Position numbers and translations under genes: made by a program. Below are positions 28,218 to 38,130 of a DNA stretch of 64,000 bases, piece after piece. The stretch spans positions 186,001 to 250,000 of the forward strand of contig JAHHIC010000054.1 in the NCBI GenBank assembly GCA_019359035.1. Direction: 5' to 3'. Source of the DNA: Scytonematopsis contorta HA4267-MV1 (lineage in GTDB: Bacteria > Cyanobacteriota > Cyanobacteriia > Cyanobacteriales > Nostocaceae). Under the pieces are notes generated by a model. That model worked only from the letters and a program-made list of their open reading frames with translations, did not search any database and was not told the origin of the DNA. Numbering within the stretch: the first letter of the stretch is position 1; each line of letters begins with the position of its first letter.

Positions 28218-28350
28218 CTTGTGGGGTGGGCATCCTTGCCCGCCTGAAAATGTAACTTAAATGTGAATAGCTTAACAGCCCGAAAATGTAACTTAAATGT
28301 GAATAGCTTAACAGCCCAAACATACAACTTAAATGTGAATAGCTTAACTA
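28218..28350 (+). repeat. REP copy 4 followed by three 36-bp tandem repeats
   Basis: A REP unit (28218-28244) leads directly into a tandem array starting at 28246, 28282 and 28318. The unit contains AACTTAAATGTGAATAGCTTAA, and the third copy is diverged at its left end. The array ends about 20 bases before the next gene's GTG start. Related single motifs occur near 13220 and 60092. Confidence 0.88.
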
Positions 28351-28369
28351 CAACGGTGGGGAAAATTAA

Positions 28370-29935
28370 GTGAAACTTAAAAGGTGGCAACACCAAATTT
28401 ATCTTAAAAATATACGTTCACAAAGTTTAACTGCTATATTTATCGTTAGTAGTTTATTACAAACTTCAATTTCTACTTCCGCGCAGCAATCAGAAAAAAA
28501 TTCTGTGCGTCCAGTGATTAATAATCAAGCCAGTTATACCTATACAGACCCAGATAGTAACTCTCAATATCAAGGCATTTCGACTCAGTTAAAAGCAACT
28601 CCTGGGTTAATTGACCCATTAGGAAGAATTTTAGGTTGTGGGGGTGAAACTTTATCTGACTATACAGGTTTTTCAATGAGTCTTTATGAACCATCACCAA
28701 ATGACCCGACAGGTACAGAATTAGGAAGATTAGTTAATTTAACCCGTACAGAACTACCCGATATTCCCAATAACAATATTTTTGGTGGTAAAGCACCAAA
28801 CATTGAAAACAGCAACCCATATTTTCTCCAAAATAATCCTAACGATGAAAAATTAAGAGGAACTTATAATTTCCTTCTAGACCCAAGCAAGGGTCAAGTT
28901 GAACCCGGTAAAGTTTATATTTTAGTCGTCAGTCCACCAGCAAATTCAATTTATAAACAACGACGTATAAAAATAGAAATTGTTGGAACTGTACCAGGAG
29001 CAAATAATTCTAATAGCCCTCAAAGTCGTGTTCTTCGTTATATTGCTACTTCCCTAGATGGTCAGCCAATTCGTTTAACTGGTGAAACCAGATTTGAAGG
29101 TACAATTGTTGCTGTTGAGGATGCAGAACTCCAAGGGTTAGATTTATTGACTTTTGAATTTGGTACTAACCTTTGTCAAGCAAGCCAAGTTCAAATTTTG
29201 AAATCAGGTGACAGAGCAACAGCAGAACCCGGTGATACCGTAATTTACCGATTATCTATGAAAAATTTAGCTGATACTGCTTTAAATAATTTAGTAATTA
29301 CAGATAATTTACCTTTAGGATTTAAGTTTTTACCGAAATCACTGCGAGGAGAAATAGCAGGGAAACCCGTAAATTTAATTTCAGAATTTCAAGGGTCAAT
29401 ATTAACATTTAAGAGCGATACTTCTATTCCTCCAGGTGAAGTATTAAATATAGCTTATGCGACCCAATTAACCAATGATTCATTAAGAGGTACGGGTCGA
29501 AATACTGCAATAGTTAATGGACAAAGAGCCGATAACGGTTTCCGTACTAAAGATGGTCCTGCAACGCATCAATTACAAATTAGACCAGGAATTACAGCCG
29601 ATTGTGGAACTATTATTGGTCGCGTTTTTGTTGATAAAAACTTTGATGGGGAACAGCAAGAGAATGAACCTGGAATTCCTAATGCGGTAATTTTTATGGA
29701 AAATGGCAACCGTATTAGTACTGACCCAAATGGTTTATTCTCCGTTGCCAATGTCTTGCCGGGAAATCATACTGGAGCTTTAGACCTTAGCAGTTTACCT
29801 GGTTACACCCTAGCTCCCAACCGAAAATTCAAAGAACGTAATAGCCAATCTCGTCTTGTGCGTTTACAACCAGGTGGTTTAGTTCGTATGAATTTCGCAG
29901 TCACCCCTACCTTTGGTCAGGAGGTTAAAAAATAA
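28370..29935 (+). CDS. Secreted DUF11/SdrD-B-like surface protein
   Basis: The 521-residue protein begins at a GTG (MKLKRWQHQIYL...) and has a signal peptide (about 1-42, ending SISTSAQQ). Residues about 275-390 form a DUF11 domain (EPGDTVIYRLSMKNLADTAL). Residues about 405-500 resemble an SdrD-B / Cna-B-type domain (GRVFVDKNFDGEQQENEPGI, followed by LFSVANVLPGNH). Such domains form stiff stalks of cell-surface adhesins. The stop is directly followed, without a gap, by the ATG of the next gene, whose ribosome binding site CAGGAGG lies in its last codons, indicating translational coupling. Confidence 0.85.
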   Translation: MKLKRWQHQIYLKNIRSQSLTAIFIVSSLLQTSISTSAQQSEKNSVRPVINNQASYTYTDPDSNSQYQGISTQLKATPGLIDPLGRILGCGGETLSDYTGFSMSLYEPSPNDPTGTELGRLVNLTRTELPDIPNNNIFGGKAPNIENSNPYFLQNNPNDEKLRGTYNFLLDPSKGQVEPGKVYILVVSPPANSIYKQRRIKIEIVGTVPGANNSNSPQSRVLRYIATSLDGQPIRLTGETRFEGTIVAVEDAELQGLDLLTFEFGTNLCQASQVQILKSGDRATAEPGDTVIYRLSMKNLADTALNNLVITDNLPLGFKFLPKSLRGEIAGKPVNLISEFQGSILTFKSDTSIPPGEVLNIAYATQLTNDSLRGTGRNTAIVNGQRADNGFRTKDGPATHQLQIRPGITADCGTIIGRVFVDKNFDGEQQENEPGIPNAVIFMENGNRISTDPNGLFSVANVLPGNHTGALDLSSLPGYTLAPNRKFKERNSQSRLVRLQPGGLVRMNFAVTPTFGQEVKK

Positions 29936-32900
29936 ATGAAACGTAGACTGCTAAAAACAATCCTAAAATCTAGCAAGTATAACCTTGTTTTACTAAGTAC
30001 TATAGCTAGTGCATTAAGTTTAATTTTATCACCCGCAATCGCGGCAACAGACTTAGCAACGGATGCTTCGCTAACAGATGTAACGGATGAGTTATCTGTT
30101 ACTCCCCAATCTTCCCCTATTTCTCCCTCATCCCCCCCTCCCTCACTTTCCCCCTCACCACTCCCCATTCCCCACTCGCAACTCCCAACTCCCCACTCCC
30201 CACTCCCAACTCCCCACTCCCCACTCCCTAAATTTCTCACTCCCTCTCCTGATACTATCGCTGATGTTCCTGCTACGACGGTGGTTTTACAGTTCCCTGT
30301 GGGTAGTCAGGTGGAATTACGGATTAATGGGGATTTAGTTGATTCTTCTTTGCTTGGACGTACGGAAACTGATGCTGCTACTAATTTGGTGACGCAGACG
30401 TGGTACGGTGTTTCGCTTAAAGAAGGGGATAATACTCTTTCTGCTAAGGTAGTCGGTAGCACAGAATCTGCTGCAATCGTTACAGTAAAAGTACGAGGTA
30501 CTCCTCAGCAATTGACTGTGGATACCGTGGAATCACGGATTCCTGCTGATGGAAGGTCTACAGGGACTGTCAATGGTCAATTGTTGGATTCAAGCGGGAA
30601 TCGTTCTAACCGCGATGGTGTTGCTACTTTGATACCTTCTGCTGGTGAGTTTGTTGGGGCTGATTTCAAACCTGACCAACCAGGGTTTCAAGTGGAGGTG
30701 AAAAAGGGTGAGTTTTCGGCTACGTTGAAATCTCCTCTGCAAGCGCAAACTGTCAGAATTCGAGCAACTTCTGGTGATTTAGAAGCTTTTACGCAGTTGG
30801 AGTTTATTACTTCTTTGCGTCCTAGTCTGGTGACTGGGGTTGTCGATTTTCGGTTGGGTGCGCGGGGTACTGATTATTATAGTAGTTTCCGGGATTTTAT
30901 TCGACCAGATAGAGATAGTAGTACTCAAGTAGATTTTAAAGGAGCGGTATTTGCTACTGGTAAAGTTGGTGATTGGTTGTTTACTGGTGCTTTTAATAGT
31001 TCTCGCAGTCTGAATGAGGATTGTAATTGCGATAATCGCTTGTTCAGAACTTATCAGTTTAATGAGCAAAATTATCCCGTTTATGGTGATAGTTCTACTA
31101 TTAATGTTGTCACTCCTTCTACTGATAGTGTATTCGCAAGGTTTGAGCGTTCTTCTCCTGTACCGGGAGCTTCTCCTGATTATGGTATGTGGGGTGATTA
31201 TAATACTGAGGAGTTTGCACGAGCTTCCCAGCAATTCACTGCTATTACTCGTCAGCTTCACGGGTTTAAGGTTAACTATAATTTGGGTAATCTTCAACTT
31301 ACTGGTTTCTACGGGAACAATGTTGAAGGGTTTCAACGAGATGCGATTGCACCTGATGGAACAAGTGGTTTCTATTTCCTTTCTCGGAGGATATTAATTC
31401 CAGGTAGTGAAAATGTTTTTGTTGAACTGGAAGATCTGAATCGTCCTGGAACTGTTTTGGAACGTAAGCAGTTAAACCGAAATGCTGACTATGAAATTGA
31501 TTATAATCGGGGGACTTTATTATTCCGTGAACCGCTATTACGTACTGATATTAGTAAAGATGGTCAGGTTTTGGTAAGACGAGTTGTTGCTACTTACCAA
31601 TATGACAGCAATGGTGCTGACAGCAATATATATGCTGGGAGGTTGCAATATAACTTCGGTCGCAATTATGGTAGTAACTATAATCAAGAAAGCTGGATAG
31701 GTGCTACTTTTTTACAGGAGAATCAAGGAACGCGAGACTTTCAGCTTTATGGTGCGGATGCGATGTTTTCTCTGGGTTCCACGGGTAAATTTATTGCTGA
31801 ATATGCCCATTCCCGCAATAATTCTGATATTTTGGCACAGGTTCACGGTGATGCTTACCGTTTTGAAGCTTGGGGAGAAGTTTTACCTGGTTTACAAGCA
31901 CGAGGTTATTATCGTTTCGCGGATACTGGCTTTGCTAATAATGCGACCGTTAGTTTTGTACCTGGTCAAACTCGTTATGGAGCGCAGGTTTCTGGTAAGG
32001 TTTCTACAACTACTAATTTACGAGTGCAGTACGACCATGAAGATAATTTTGGTGTAGCACCCCAACCTTTGGATACTTTTGAGGAATTTTTTGCTCCTCG
32101 TTCTGCTGCTCTTCCTGGTAGTCGAGTGGATAATTCACTGACGACTATTTCTGCTGGTTTGCAACAGCGGTTAGGAAAAGCCACTTTTGATATCGATTGG
32201 ATTCACCGTGATAGAGAAGACCGAATTGCTGGAAATGCTTTTTCTGGTAACTCCGACCAATTGCGATCGCGTTTTTCTTATCCCCTAGCAAGTAACCTAA
32301 CTTTCCAAGCACAAAACGAGTTGACCCTATCGGACAAGACTGATGCTGTATACCCAGACCGAACAATATTGGGACTAAATTGGGGAGTAATTCCCGGTGT
32401 TAATATTAGTCTGGCACAACAGTTTTACAGTCGCGGTCAGCTTGATGGTAAATCTATTACTTCTTTAAGCGTCAATGGGGAACATAAATTAGGTACAGAT
32501 ACCACTATTACTGGTCGCTATTCTATTCTGGGTGGTGCAAATGAAGTCACTACTCAAGGTGCAATTGGACTAAATAACCGCTGGACTATTGCTCCGGGGT
32601 TGCGTTTGAACTTGGGTTATGAGCATGTTTTTGGTGATTTCTTTGTCAGAAATGGAACTGGACAACAATTTGCTCAACCTTTTGCAGTTGGTCAAAGTGC
32701 TTTTTCTCTAGGTTTTAATAGTGGTGATAGCTATAGTGTTGGTTTGGACTATTCTGATAATCCAGATTTTCAAGCTAGCGCTCGTTTGGAGCATCGCACT
32801 TCTTCTGGTGGTTCTAATACTGTGATTACTGGGGGTGTTGCAGGGAAAATTTCTCCTGCTCTGACTGCTTTGGTACGCTATCAACAAGCAAACTCTGCTA

Positions 32901-33529
32901 ATCAAAGGTTAACCGGATTGGGAGATACAGCAAATTTACGAGTTGGTTTGGCTTATCGTGACCCTAATAACGATAAATTTAATGCTCTGTTGCGTTATGA
33001 GTATCGCAAAAATCCTGCGGTAATTCCTGAGACAATCTTTTTGGGTAGTGGTACGGGTTCTGAAGACCATACTTTTGCTGTGGAAGGTATCTACGCACCA
33101 AATTGGCAATGGGAATTTTACGGTAAATATGCGCTACGTAATAGTACGTCTTTTTTGGCTAATGATTTAGTCGGTACTAGTACGGTGAATCTAGCTCAGT
33201 TACGTGCTACTTATCGTTTAGGTTACAGTATGGATTTGGTAGGTGAGGCTAGATGGATTGGTCAATCTAATTATACCGAGACGGGTTTTGTTGTGGAGGC
33301 TGGGTATTATTTGACTCCTAATTTGCGTCTTGCTGGGGGTTATGCGTTTGGTAATGTTGATGACCGCGATTTTTCTGGTACTCGTTCTGCGGGAGGTCCT
33401 TATTTGGGTCTGACTCTGAAGTTGAATGAGTTGTTTGATGGCTTTGGGTTGCAAAAGGTGGCTCCTCGTCAGCAGCAGGAGTCGCTAGTTAGAAATTTGA
33501 GAAGTTTTAGAGATGGTGGGAAGGTTTAA
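29936..33529 (+). CDS. Large Ig-plus-beta-barrel outer-membrane-type protein
   Basis: The 1197-residue protein has a signal peptide (about 1-37, ending SPAIAATD) and a repeat-encoded Pro/Ser-rich linker (about 60-105). Two Ig-like domains follow (about 110-180 and 180-290; the second resembles a Big-1/invasin domain, VESRIPADGRSTGTVNGQLL). From about 290 to 1160, alternating-residue amphipathic strands dominate (QARGYYRFADTGF, LRLNLGYEHVFGDFF, FNALLRYEYRKNP), consistent with an outer-membrane beta-barrel. A 35-residue tail follows the last strand. No TonB-box or plug domain is visible. It is translationally coupled to the DUF11/SdrD gene and 3 bases from the beta-helix gene. It may anchor or secrete its neighbours; this is inference. 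Confidence 0.78.
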   Translation: MKRRLLKTILKSSKYNLVLLSTIASALSLILSPAIAATDLATDASLTDVTDELSVTPQSSPISPSSPPPSLSPSPLPIPHSQLPTPHSPLPTPHSPLPKFLTPSPDTIADVPATTVVLQFPVGSQVELRINGDLVDSSLLGRTETDAATNLVTQTWYGVSLKEGDNTLSAKVVGSTESAAIVTVKVRGTPQQLTVDTVESRIPADGRSTGTVNGQLLDSSGNRSNRDGVATLIPSAGEFVGADFKPDQPGFQVEVKKGEFSATLKSPLQAQTVRIRATSGDLEAFTQLEFITSLRPSLVTGVVDFRLGARGTDYYSSFRDFIRPDRDSSTQVDFKGAVFATGKVGDWLFTGAFNSSRSLNEDCNCDNRLFRTYQFNEQNYPVYGDSSTINVVTPSTDSVFARFERSSPVPGASPDYGMWGDYNTEEFARASQQFTAITRQLHGFKVNYNLGNLQLTGFYGNNVEGFQRDAIAPDGTSGFYFLSRRILIPGSENVFVELEDLNRPGTVLERKQLNRNADYEIDYNRGTLLFREPLLRTDISKDGQVLVRRVVATYQYDSNGADSNIYAGRLQYNFGRNYGSNYNQESWIGATFLQENQGTRDFQLYGADAMFSLGSTGKFIAEYAHSRNNSDILAQVHGDAYRFEAWGEVLPGLQARGYYRFADTGFANNATVSFVPGQTRYGAQVSGKVSTTTNLRVQYDHEDNFGVAPQPLDTFEEFFAPRSAALPGSRVDNSLTTISAGLQQRLGKATFDIDWIHRDREDRIAGNAFSGNSDQLRSRFSYPLASNLTFQAQNELTLSDKTDAVYPDRTILGLNWGVIPGVNISLAQQFYSRGQLDGKSITSLSVNGEHKLGTDTTITGRYSILGGANEVTTQGAIGLNNRWTIAPGLRLNLGYEHVFGDFFVRNGTGQQFAQPFAVGQSAFSLGFNSGDSYSVGLDYSDNPDFQASARLEHRTSSGGSNTVITGGVAGKISPALTALVRYQQANSANQRLTGLGDTANLRVGLAYRDPNNDKFNALLRYEYRKNPAVIPETIFLGSGTGSEDHTFAVEGIYAPNWQWEFYGKYALRNSTSFLANDLVGTSTVNLAQLRATYRLGYSMDLVGEARWIGQSNYTETGFVVEAGYYLTPNLRLAGGYAFGNVDDRDFSGTRSAGGPYLGLTLKLNELFDGFGLQKVAPRQQQESLVRNLRSFRDGGKV
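30158..30229 (+). repeat. STRR heptamers inside the beta-barrel gene
   Basis: Tandem ACTCCCC/ACTCCCA heptamers are in frame and encode the linker of PTPHSPL repeats between the signal peptide and the first Ig domain. The complementary strand is also open (GEWGVGS repeats) and should not be called as a gene. Confidence 0.9.
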
Positions 33530-33532
33530 TAT

Positions 33533-35172
33533 ATGAAGATTTACAAACCACGTAAACCGGAGGTTTTCCCGAAGGGTAGAAGCGAAGAGCGCGAAGTAAG
33601 AAGTTTATTTGTTGTTTGTTTGTTGTTGGTTTTTCCGCAGATATTTTTTATTGGGTCTACTTTGGGGTCTGCTTTTGGGTCTGTTTCTTCTACGAAGCGG
33701 GTTGTTGTTGGTAGTAATGAGGATGTTGTTCGTGCTGATGATGTTGTGACTTTACGGGAAGCGATTGAGGTTGTTAATGGTACTTTACCTCTGGATAAGT
33801 TGAGTGCTGCTGAGAGGGTTCGGGTTTCTATGAGTGATGTTCCCCGAATTGAGTTTAATTTACCTAAGGAGCAAACTACTATTTATCTGAAGAATATGTT
33901 ACCCCCACTTGCTGTTCCTAGTTTGGTGGTAGATGGTACGACCCAACCAGGCTATCCCACAAATAGTAATAATGTAGAGACGCAAAATTTCGCGTCTCTA
34001 CAAAATACAAATCAGGTTCCTGTTCCGGTTGTGGCAATTACTGGGGTCAATTCTGGGGACAATAATAGGGTGTTGCGAGGTTTGACGATTGTTGCTGATA
34101 ATATTCAAGTTCGTGGGTTAAGTTTGTATGGGTTTACATCTGTGCATCTATCAACGGAAAGTTTACCTCCTGCGGATATTTTTATTACTGATGGAAGCGA
34201 GAAGGGTGAAGAGGGAAGAAATGTAAATCCTCCGAAGAATGTGGTGATTGAAAATAATTGGTTAGGTGTTTCTCCTGATTCTAGTAAGCCTTCGACTACT
34301 TCTGCTTTTGGAGTTTCTATTTTTAATGCTGTTGGTACTGTTGTTCGACGTAATAAAATTGCTCATCATGATGGTAGTGCAATTATTTCTGCGGTGAAGG
34401 CGGAAAATTCATTAATTCAGGAAAATATTATTACTGAAAATGGTTTTGCGGGAATGCCTGATGCTATCCGTTTGGAAGGTTTTGTTAGTGGTACTCGCAT
34501 TCTGTCTAATGTGATTTTTGGAAATCATGGTAGTGGGGTATTTTTATTTAAACCGTTTGGTTCTGTGGTGTTGGAAAATAATGAGATTAAATCTAATGGT
34601 GTTAGTTTGCGTCGTGCTGCGGTTTATTTGATGGGGGATGGTCATCAAGTTTTGGGTAACCGTATTAGTGAGCAGAGTGGACCGGGTGTTGTTGTTGCTG
34701 GTTATCCACAAAGTTATGGTAATGCGATTACTGGTAATATGTTTGCTGGTTTAGCTGGTTTAAGTATTGATTTGGTGGCTCAGCAAAATACTGGCGTAAA
34801 GGAATACCAGGAAGGAGATGGTGGTAATCCTGTTAGCGATAGTCTCCAACATCGTCGCAAGACTGGTAATTTTGGTGTTGATGCTCCTCGTTTTTTGAGT
34901 CTGGAGTTTTTCTTAATCGGGCTAAGGGTTCTGTTTCTGTTGATGGTAGGGCTGTTGCTGGTTCTGTGGTGGAGATATATCAGGTTACGGAGGATGGGGC
35001 TGTTGCTGGCCCTTTGAATTTGCTAATAGGGAAGACTACTACTGATGACAAGGGAGTGTTTTCGATTACAGTAGATGGTCTAGGGGTGGGAACGCGGGTG
35101 AGTGCGATTGTTACTCATCCGCAGTATGGAACTTCGGAACCAGCGGTCAATGCTGTTGTTCGTGATTTTTAA
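33533..35172 (+). pseudogene. Parallel beta-helix surface protein, frameshifted
   Basis: The first frame (33533-35017) encodes a signal-anchored protein with right-handed parallel beta-helix repeats (NNWLGVSP, RRNKIAHHDG, QENIITENG, LSNVIFGNHGSGV, NNEIKSNGV, GNRISEQSGPGV, GNAITGNMF), followed by an abnormal hydrophobic tail. The true C-terminus lies in the next frame, continuing NRAKGSVSVDGRAVAGSVVEI and then an Ig-like strand pattern to 35172. One missing T in the T5 run at 34907-34911 restores a single 546-residue frame. The cause may be mutation, phase variation or a sequencing error. A 28-base palindrome is inserted in frame near residue 148. Only 3 bases separate it from the barrel gene. 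Confidence 0.75.
33974..34001. repeat. GTAGAGAC palindrome, copy 4, inside a CDS
   Basis: Arms GTAGAGACGC and GCGTCTCTAC surround AAAATTTC, with one mismatch. It is read in frame as VETQNFASLQ within the beta-helix protein. Confidence 0.88.
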
Positions 35173-35188
35173 TAACCGAACCGAACCG

Positions 35189-35242
35189 CCAAGGAAGCCA
35201 AGGAAGCCAAGGAAGAGAAGAAAGAGAAGAAAGAGAAGAAAG
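35189..35242 (+). repeat. Two adjoining nonamer tandem arrays
   Basis: Three CCAAGGAAG units (35189-35215) run directly into three AGAAGAAAG units (35216-35242), between the beta-helix gene and the last DUF11 gene. They contain many AAGGAAG motifs that could mimic ribosome binding sites. Confidence 0.85.
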
Positions 35243-35268
35243 TTGGATAGTCTATATTTTTTAATTTT

Positions 35269-37941
35269 ATGATGAGAAAAAATCTTCTGAGTTTTTATTT
35301 TTTACTTTTTGCTTTTTACTTTTTTACTGGTTGGGTGAGACCTGTGAAAGCGGAGGGTAGTCGTAATTTATATCCTAGTGGTGAGACTGGTTCTAGAGCG
35401 AATTTAGAATGGCGAACAAGTCGATATGGTCCGACGACTCCTGCTAATAATTCTTTGTTGCGTCGAACTTTGCTGCAAGTTTATGCGAAGAAGGATGAAT
35501 ACATTTTATTGGGTTCTAGTGCGATGGGGGTGGACAATGGTGATATTTTATTATACGGAAATAAAACTGGTAGGGTTGGTGATGAAACTTTGTCTGATTT
35601 GAAGTTTCAATGTTCTCAGCAAAGAAGTTTAACTGGTAATACGGCAAACCAAGGTAAGATTACAAATCGCAATCAGGAGTTAGCTGGACCGGACACAATT
35701 ACAAATTCGACTACTGCTACTCCAGGTTCTCAAGTTACAAATGGTTATGTTCCTTGTTATTATCAGGCTCCTGCTGATGGTATTTATTATGTGGCTTTTC
35801 ATGGTCCATTGGGAGCAAATAGTAATGATGATGCAAGTGTTGCTGGTGATGTTGCTTTGACTAATGGTGGTAACTTTAATAGTAATCAAAAAACTAGTGT
35901 TGCGGCTTGGGATGTGACGGTACGAAGTAGTCTAACTTCAACAACAGATATTAATGGAAGATTGTTTGCGGATTATTTAGCACTATTTACTGGAAGTAAT
36001 GGTAGACCTATAAATTCGGAATTTTATCTGATTACTAAAGATGGTTATCGCTACCGTACTGATTTTAATGGATTAGACCCTAATGGGTTTGTGGTTTACG
36101 GTAATGATGTTGGTTACTATGACAGTGATGGTAAAACACCGCTTTACCATAACGTACTTGGTAATAATGGACAATTGTCAACTCTGGAAGGTAGTACTAA
36201 TTTAGCATTACCAACTCACCTGATTTTCTTTAGTAATACTATGACAAATGGGGTGGAAGTTGAAAGGATATTATTTGAGCGTAATATTCCTTCTATCCCC
36301 ATATTCCCACAAGTTACTAATCCAACTTTTACTGGAACATCTACAGGAAATACTTCTAATCAAAACACAGGAGGAAATTTTCAATTTAGTAGTAATGTGC
36401 CGGGTAGTTATGAAGTTGTAATTAGTAGAGATGGAACAAATCTAGACCCGTTTAATCCCCAAAACCGCCTTTTGCGAGGAGTTATGACGACTTCTGGAGT
36501 GCAAACTGTTAATTGGGATGGTAAAGATAATAGTGGTAATTTTTTTCCTGTCGGTAATAACTATAAAGTACAAATAAAAGCTCGTAACGGGGAATATCAC
36601 TTTCCTTTATTAGATGCGGAAAATAGTACTAAAGGGGGCCCGAGCTTTAATTTGCTGAATACGACTAATCCAATTGGCAATACTAAAGGATTTTACGATG
36701 ACCGAGGTTATCGTACCTTGTCTGGGGTGAATGTGGGAACACCTGGTACTATTTTATGTGGTGGTTCTGCACCGTCAACAGCTTTTAGTGACCCCGTAAA
36801 TGGTTTTGATACTACTGGTAATCAACGCGCATTCGGTACATCTAATGGTGGAAATACTAACGCATCATGTACTGGTTCTTTTGGTGATGTTAAAGGTTTA
36901 GATATTTGGACTTACGTTCCTAGTCAAGCTGAAATAACTTTTTTAAATATCATTCCTACTGCACCAGATTTAACTATTACTAAGAGTCATACAGGTGATT
37001 TTACTCGTGGTACAACTGGGACTTATACTATAGCTGTGAAAAATTCTGGAAATGCTCCCACTGCTGGTACTGTTACTGTTACTGACACATTACCCACAGG
37101 TCTAACTCCTACAGGTTTTACTCCTACACCAACAACTCCTACAGGTTGGAACTGTTCAATATCAAATCAGACTGTAACTTGCACTCGTACTGATGCTTTA
37201 GCTGCTGGTTCTAGCTACCCCAATATCGGTATTGTTGTTGATGTTGCTCAAAATGCTCCTGCTAGTTTAACAAACACAGCAACAGTCGCGGGTGGTGGAG
37301 AAACTAAGACTGATAATAATACTGCTAATGACCCTACTAATATTGTTGGTGGTGGAACTGTTAAGCTTGTTTTAGCTAAGCGCATTACTCGTATTAATGG
37401 TGTGGATATAAATAATTTTGTTGATGACCCTAACACAACTGATGATAATGATGCAAAATGGCCTGCTGGTTATTTAAAAGGTGCAATTAATGGTGGAGTT
37501 GTGAAACCTGGGGATGAATTGGAATATACAATTTATTTTCTTTCTAATGGTGACAGAGCGATTAAAAATGTGAGTATTTGCGATTTAGTTCCAGATAATA
37601 CTACTTTTATTCCCACTGCTTTTAATGGTTTAACTCCGACTGATTCCGGTGTGGGTGGTAGTGATTCTGGTATTTCTTTAACAATCGGTTCTGCAACTGT
37701 TTATCTGACAAACATTCAAGATAATAATGACCGTGGGGAGTTTTTTCCAGCTGGAACAACAGCTCCTGCAGCATGTAATAGAGGTGCTTTTGGAAATACA
37801 ACTCCACCACCATTAGCAGGAGTAGATAATAAGACGGGAGCGGTAATAGTTAATGTTGTTACTGGTGCAACAACTTTACCCGATACTGCTGCGAATGTTT
37901 CAGGTTATGGTTTTATTCGCTTTCGTGCGAAAGTTAAATAA
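35269..37941 (+). CDS. Secreted DUF11-domain surface protein
   Basis: The 890-residue protein has a very hydrophobic signal peptide (about 1-28, ending RPVKAEG). A large N-terminal module (30-370) of unknown family contains cysteines and aromatic residues (YQAPADGIYYVAFHGPLG), then a FlgD/CHU-type Ig-like segment (VQTVNWDGKDNSGNFFPVGN, about 410-445). A DUF11 domain follows (about 563-690, TITKSHTGDFTRGTTGTYTI), then a second DUF11-like domain (EYTIYFLSNGDRAIKNVSI). The protein ends GYGFIRFRAKVK, resembling the strand-like basic ends of the other DUF11 proteins. It is the last gene of the surface locus. The ATGs at 35269 and 35272 are equivalent. Confidence 0.83.
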   Translation: MMRKNLLSFYFLLFAFYFFTGWVRPVKAEGSRNLYPSGETGSRANLEWRTSRYGPTTPANNSLLRRTLLQVYAKKDEYILLGSSAMGVDNGDILLYGNKTGRVGDETLSDLKFQCSQQRSLTGNTANQGKITNRNQELAGPDTITNSTTATPGSQVTNGYVPCYYQAPADGIYYVAFHGPLGANSNDDASVAGDVALTNGGNFNSNQKTSVAAWDVTVRSSLTSTTDINGRLFADYLALFTGSNGRPINSEFYLITKDGYRYRTDFNGLDPNGFVVYGNDVGYYDSDGKTPLYHNVLGNNGQLSTLEGSTNLALPTHLIFFSNTMTNGVEVERILFERNIPSIPIFPQVTNPTFTGTSTGNTSNQNTGGNFQFSSNVPGSYEVVISRDGTNLDPFNPQNRLLRGVMTTSGVQTVNWDGKDNSGNFFPVGNNYKVQIKARNGEYHFPLLDAENSTKGGPSFNLLNTTNPIGNTKGFYDDRGYRTLSGVNVGTPGTILCGGSAPSTAFSDPVNGFDTTGNQRAFGTSNGGNTNASCTGSFGDVKGLDIWTYVPSQAEITFLNIIPTAPDLTITKSHTGDFTRGTTGTYTIAVKNSGNAPTAGTVTVTDTLPTGLTPTGFTPTPTTPTGWNCSISNQTVTCTRTDALAAGSSYPNIGIVVDVAQNAPASLTNTATVAGGGETKTDNNTANDPTNIVGGGTVKLVLAKRITRINGVDINNFVDDPNTTDDNDAKWPAGYLKGAINGGVVKPGDELEYTIYFLSNGDRAIKNVSICDLVPDNTTFIPTAFNGLTPTDSGVGGSDSGISLTIGSATVYLTNIQDNNDRGEFFPAGTTAPAACNRGAFGNTTPPPLAGVDNKTGAVIVNVVTGATTLPDTAANVSGYGFIRFRAKVK

Positions 37942-38021
37942 TCTGAGTTCGACGTAAGGAATAGCTAAAGCCGACTCTAGGTTTGGTAGGTATCACAATT
38001 AATGCAAGGACAACTTTTTAA

Positions 38022-38050
38022 CCTTTTGTGTGTACATTTACCGCAAAAGG
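38022..38050 (+). terminator. Putative terminator of the surface locus
   Basis: CCTTTTG (38022-38028) pairs with CAAAAGG (38044-38050), with TGTGTACA in the loop. It lies 81 bases after the last DUF11 stop. No strong T tract follows. Confidence 0.45.
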
Positions 38051-38130
38051 CTAAAACTTTGTATAATGGGTATAGATGACTTGAGCAGAGTTAAACAAAG
38101 TAGCTGTGGGTACTAATACAATTAATTATT

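Noticed and set aside
29917-30240. Antisense protein of GEWGVGS repeats
   Set aside because: It is the opposite-strand reading of an STRR block within a convincing exported protein gene.
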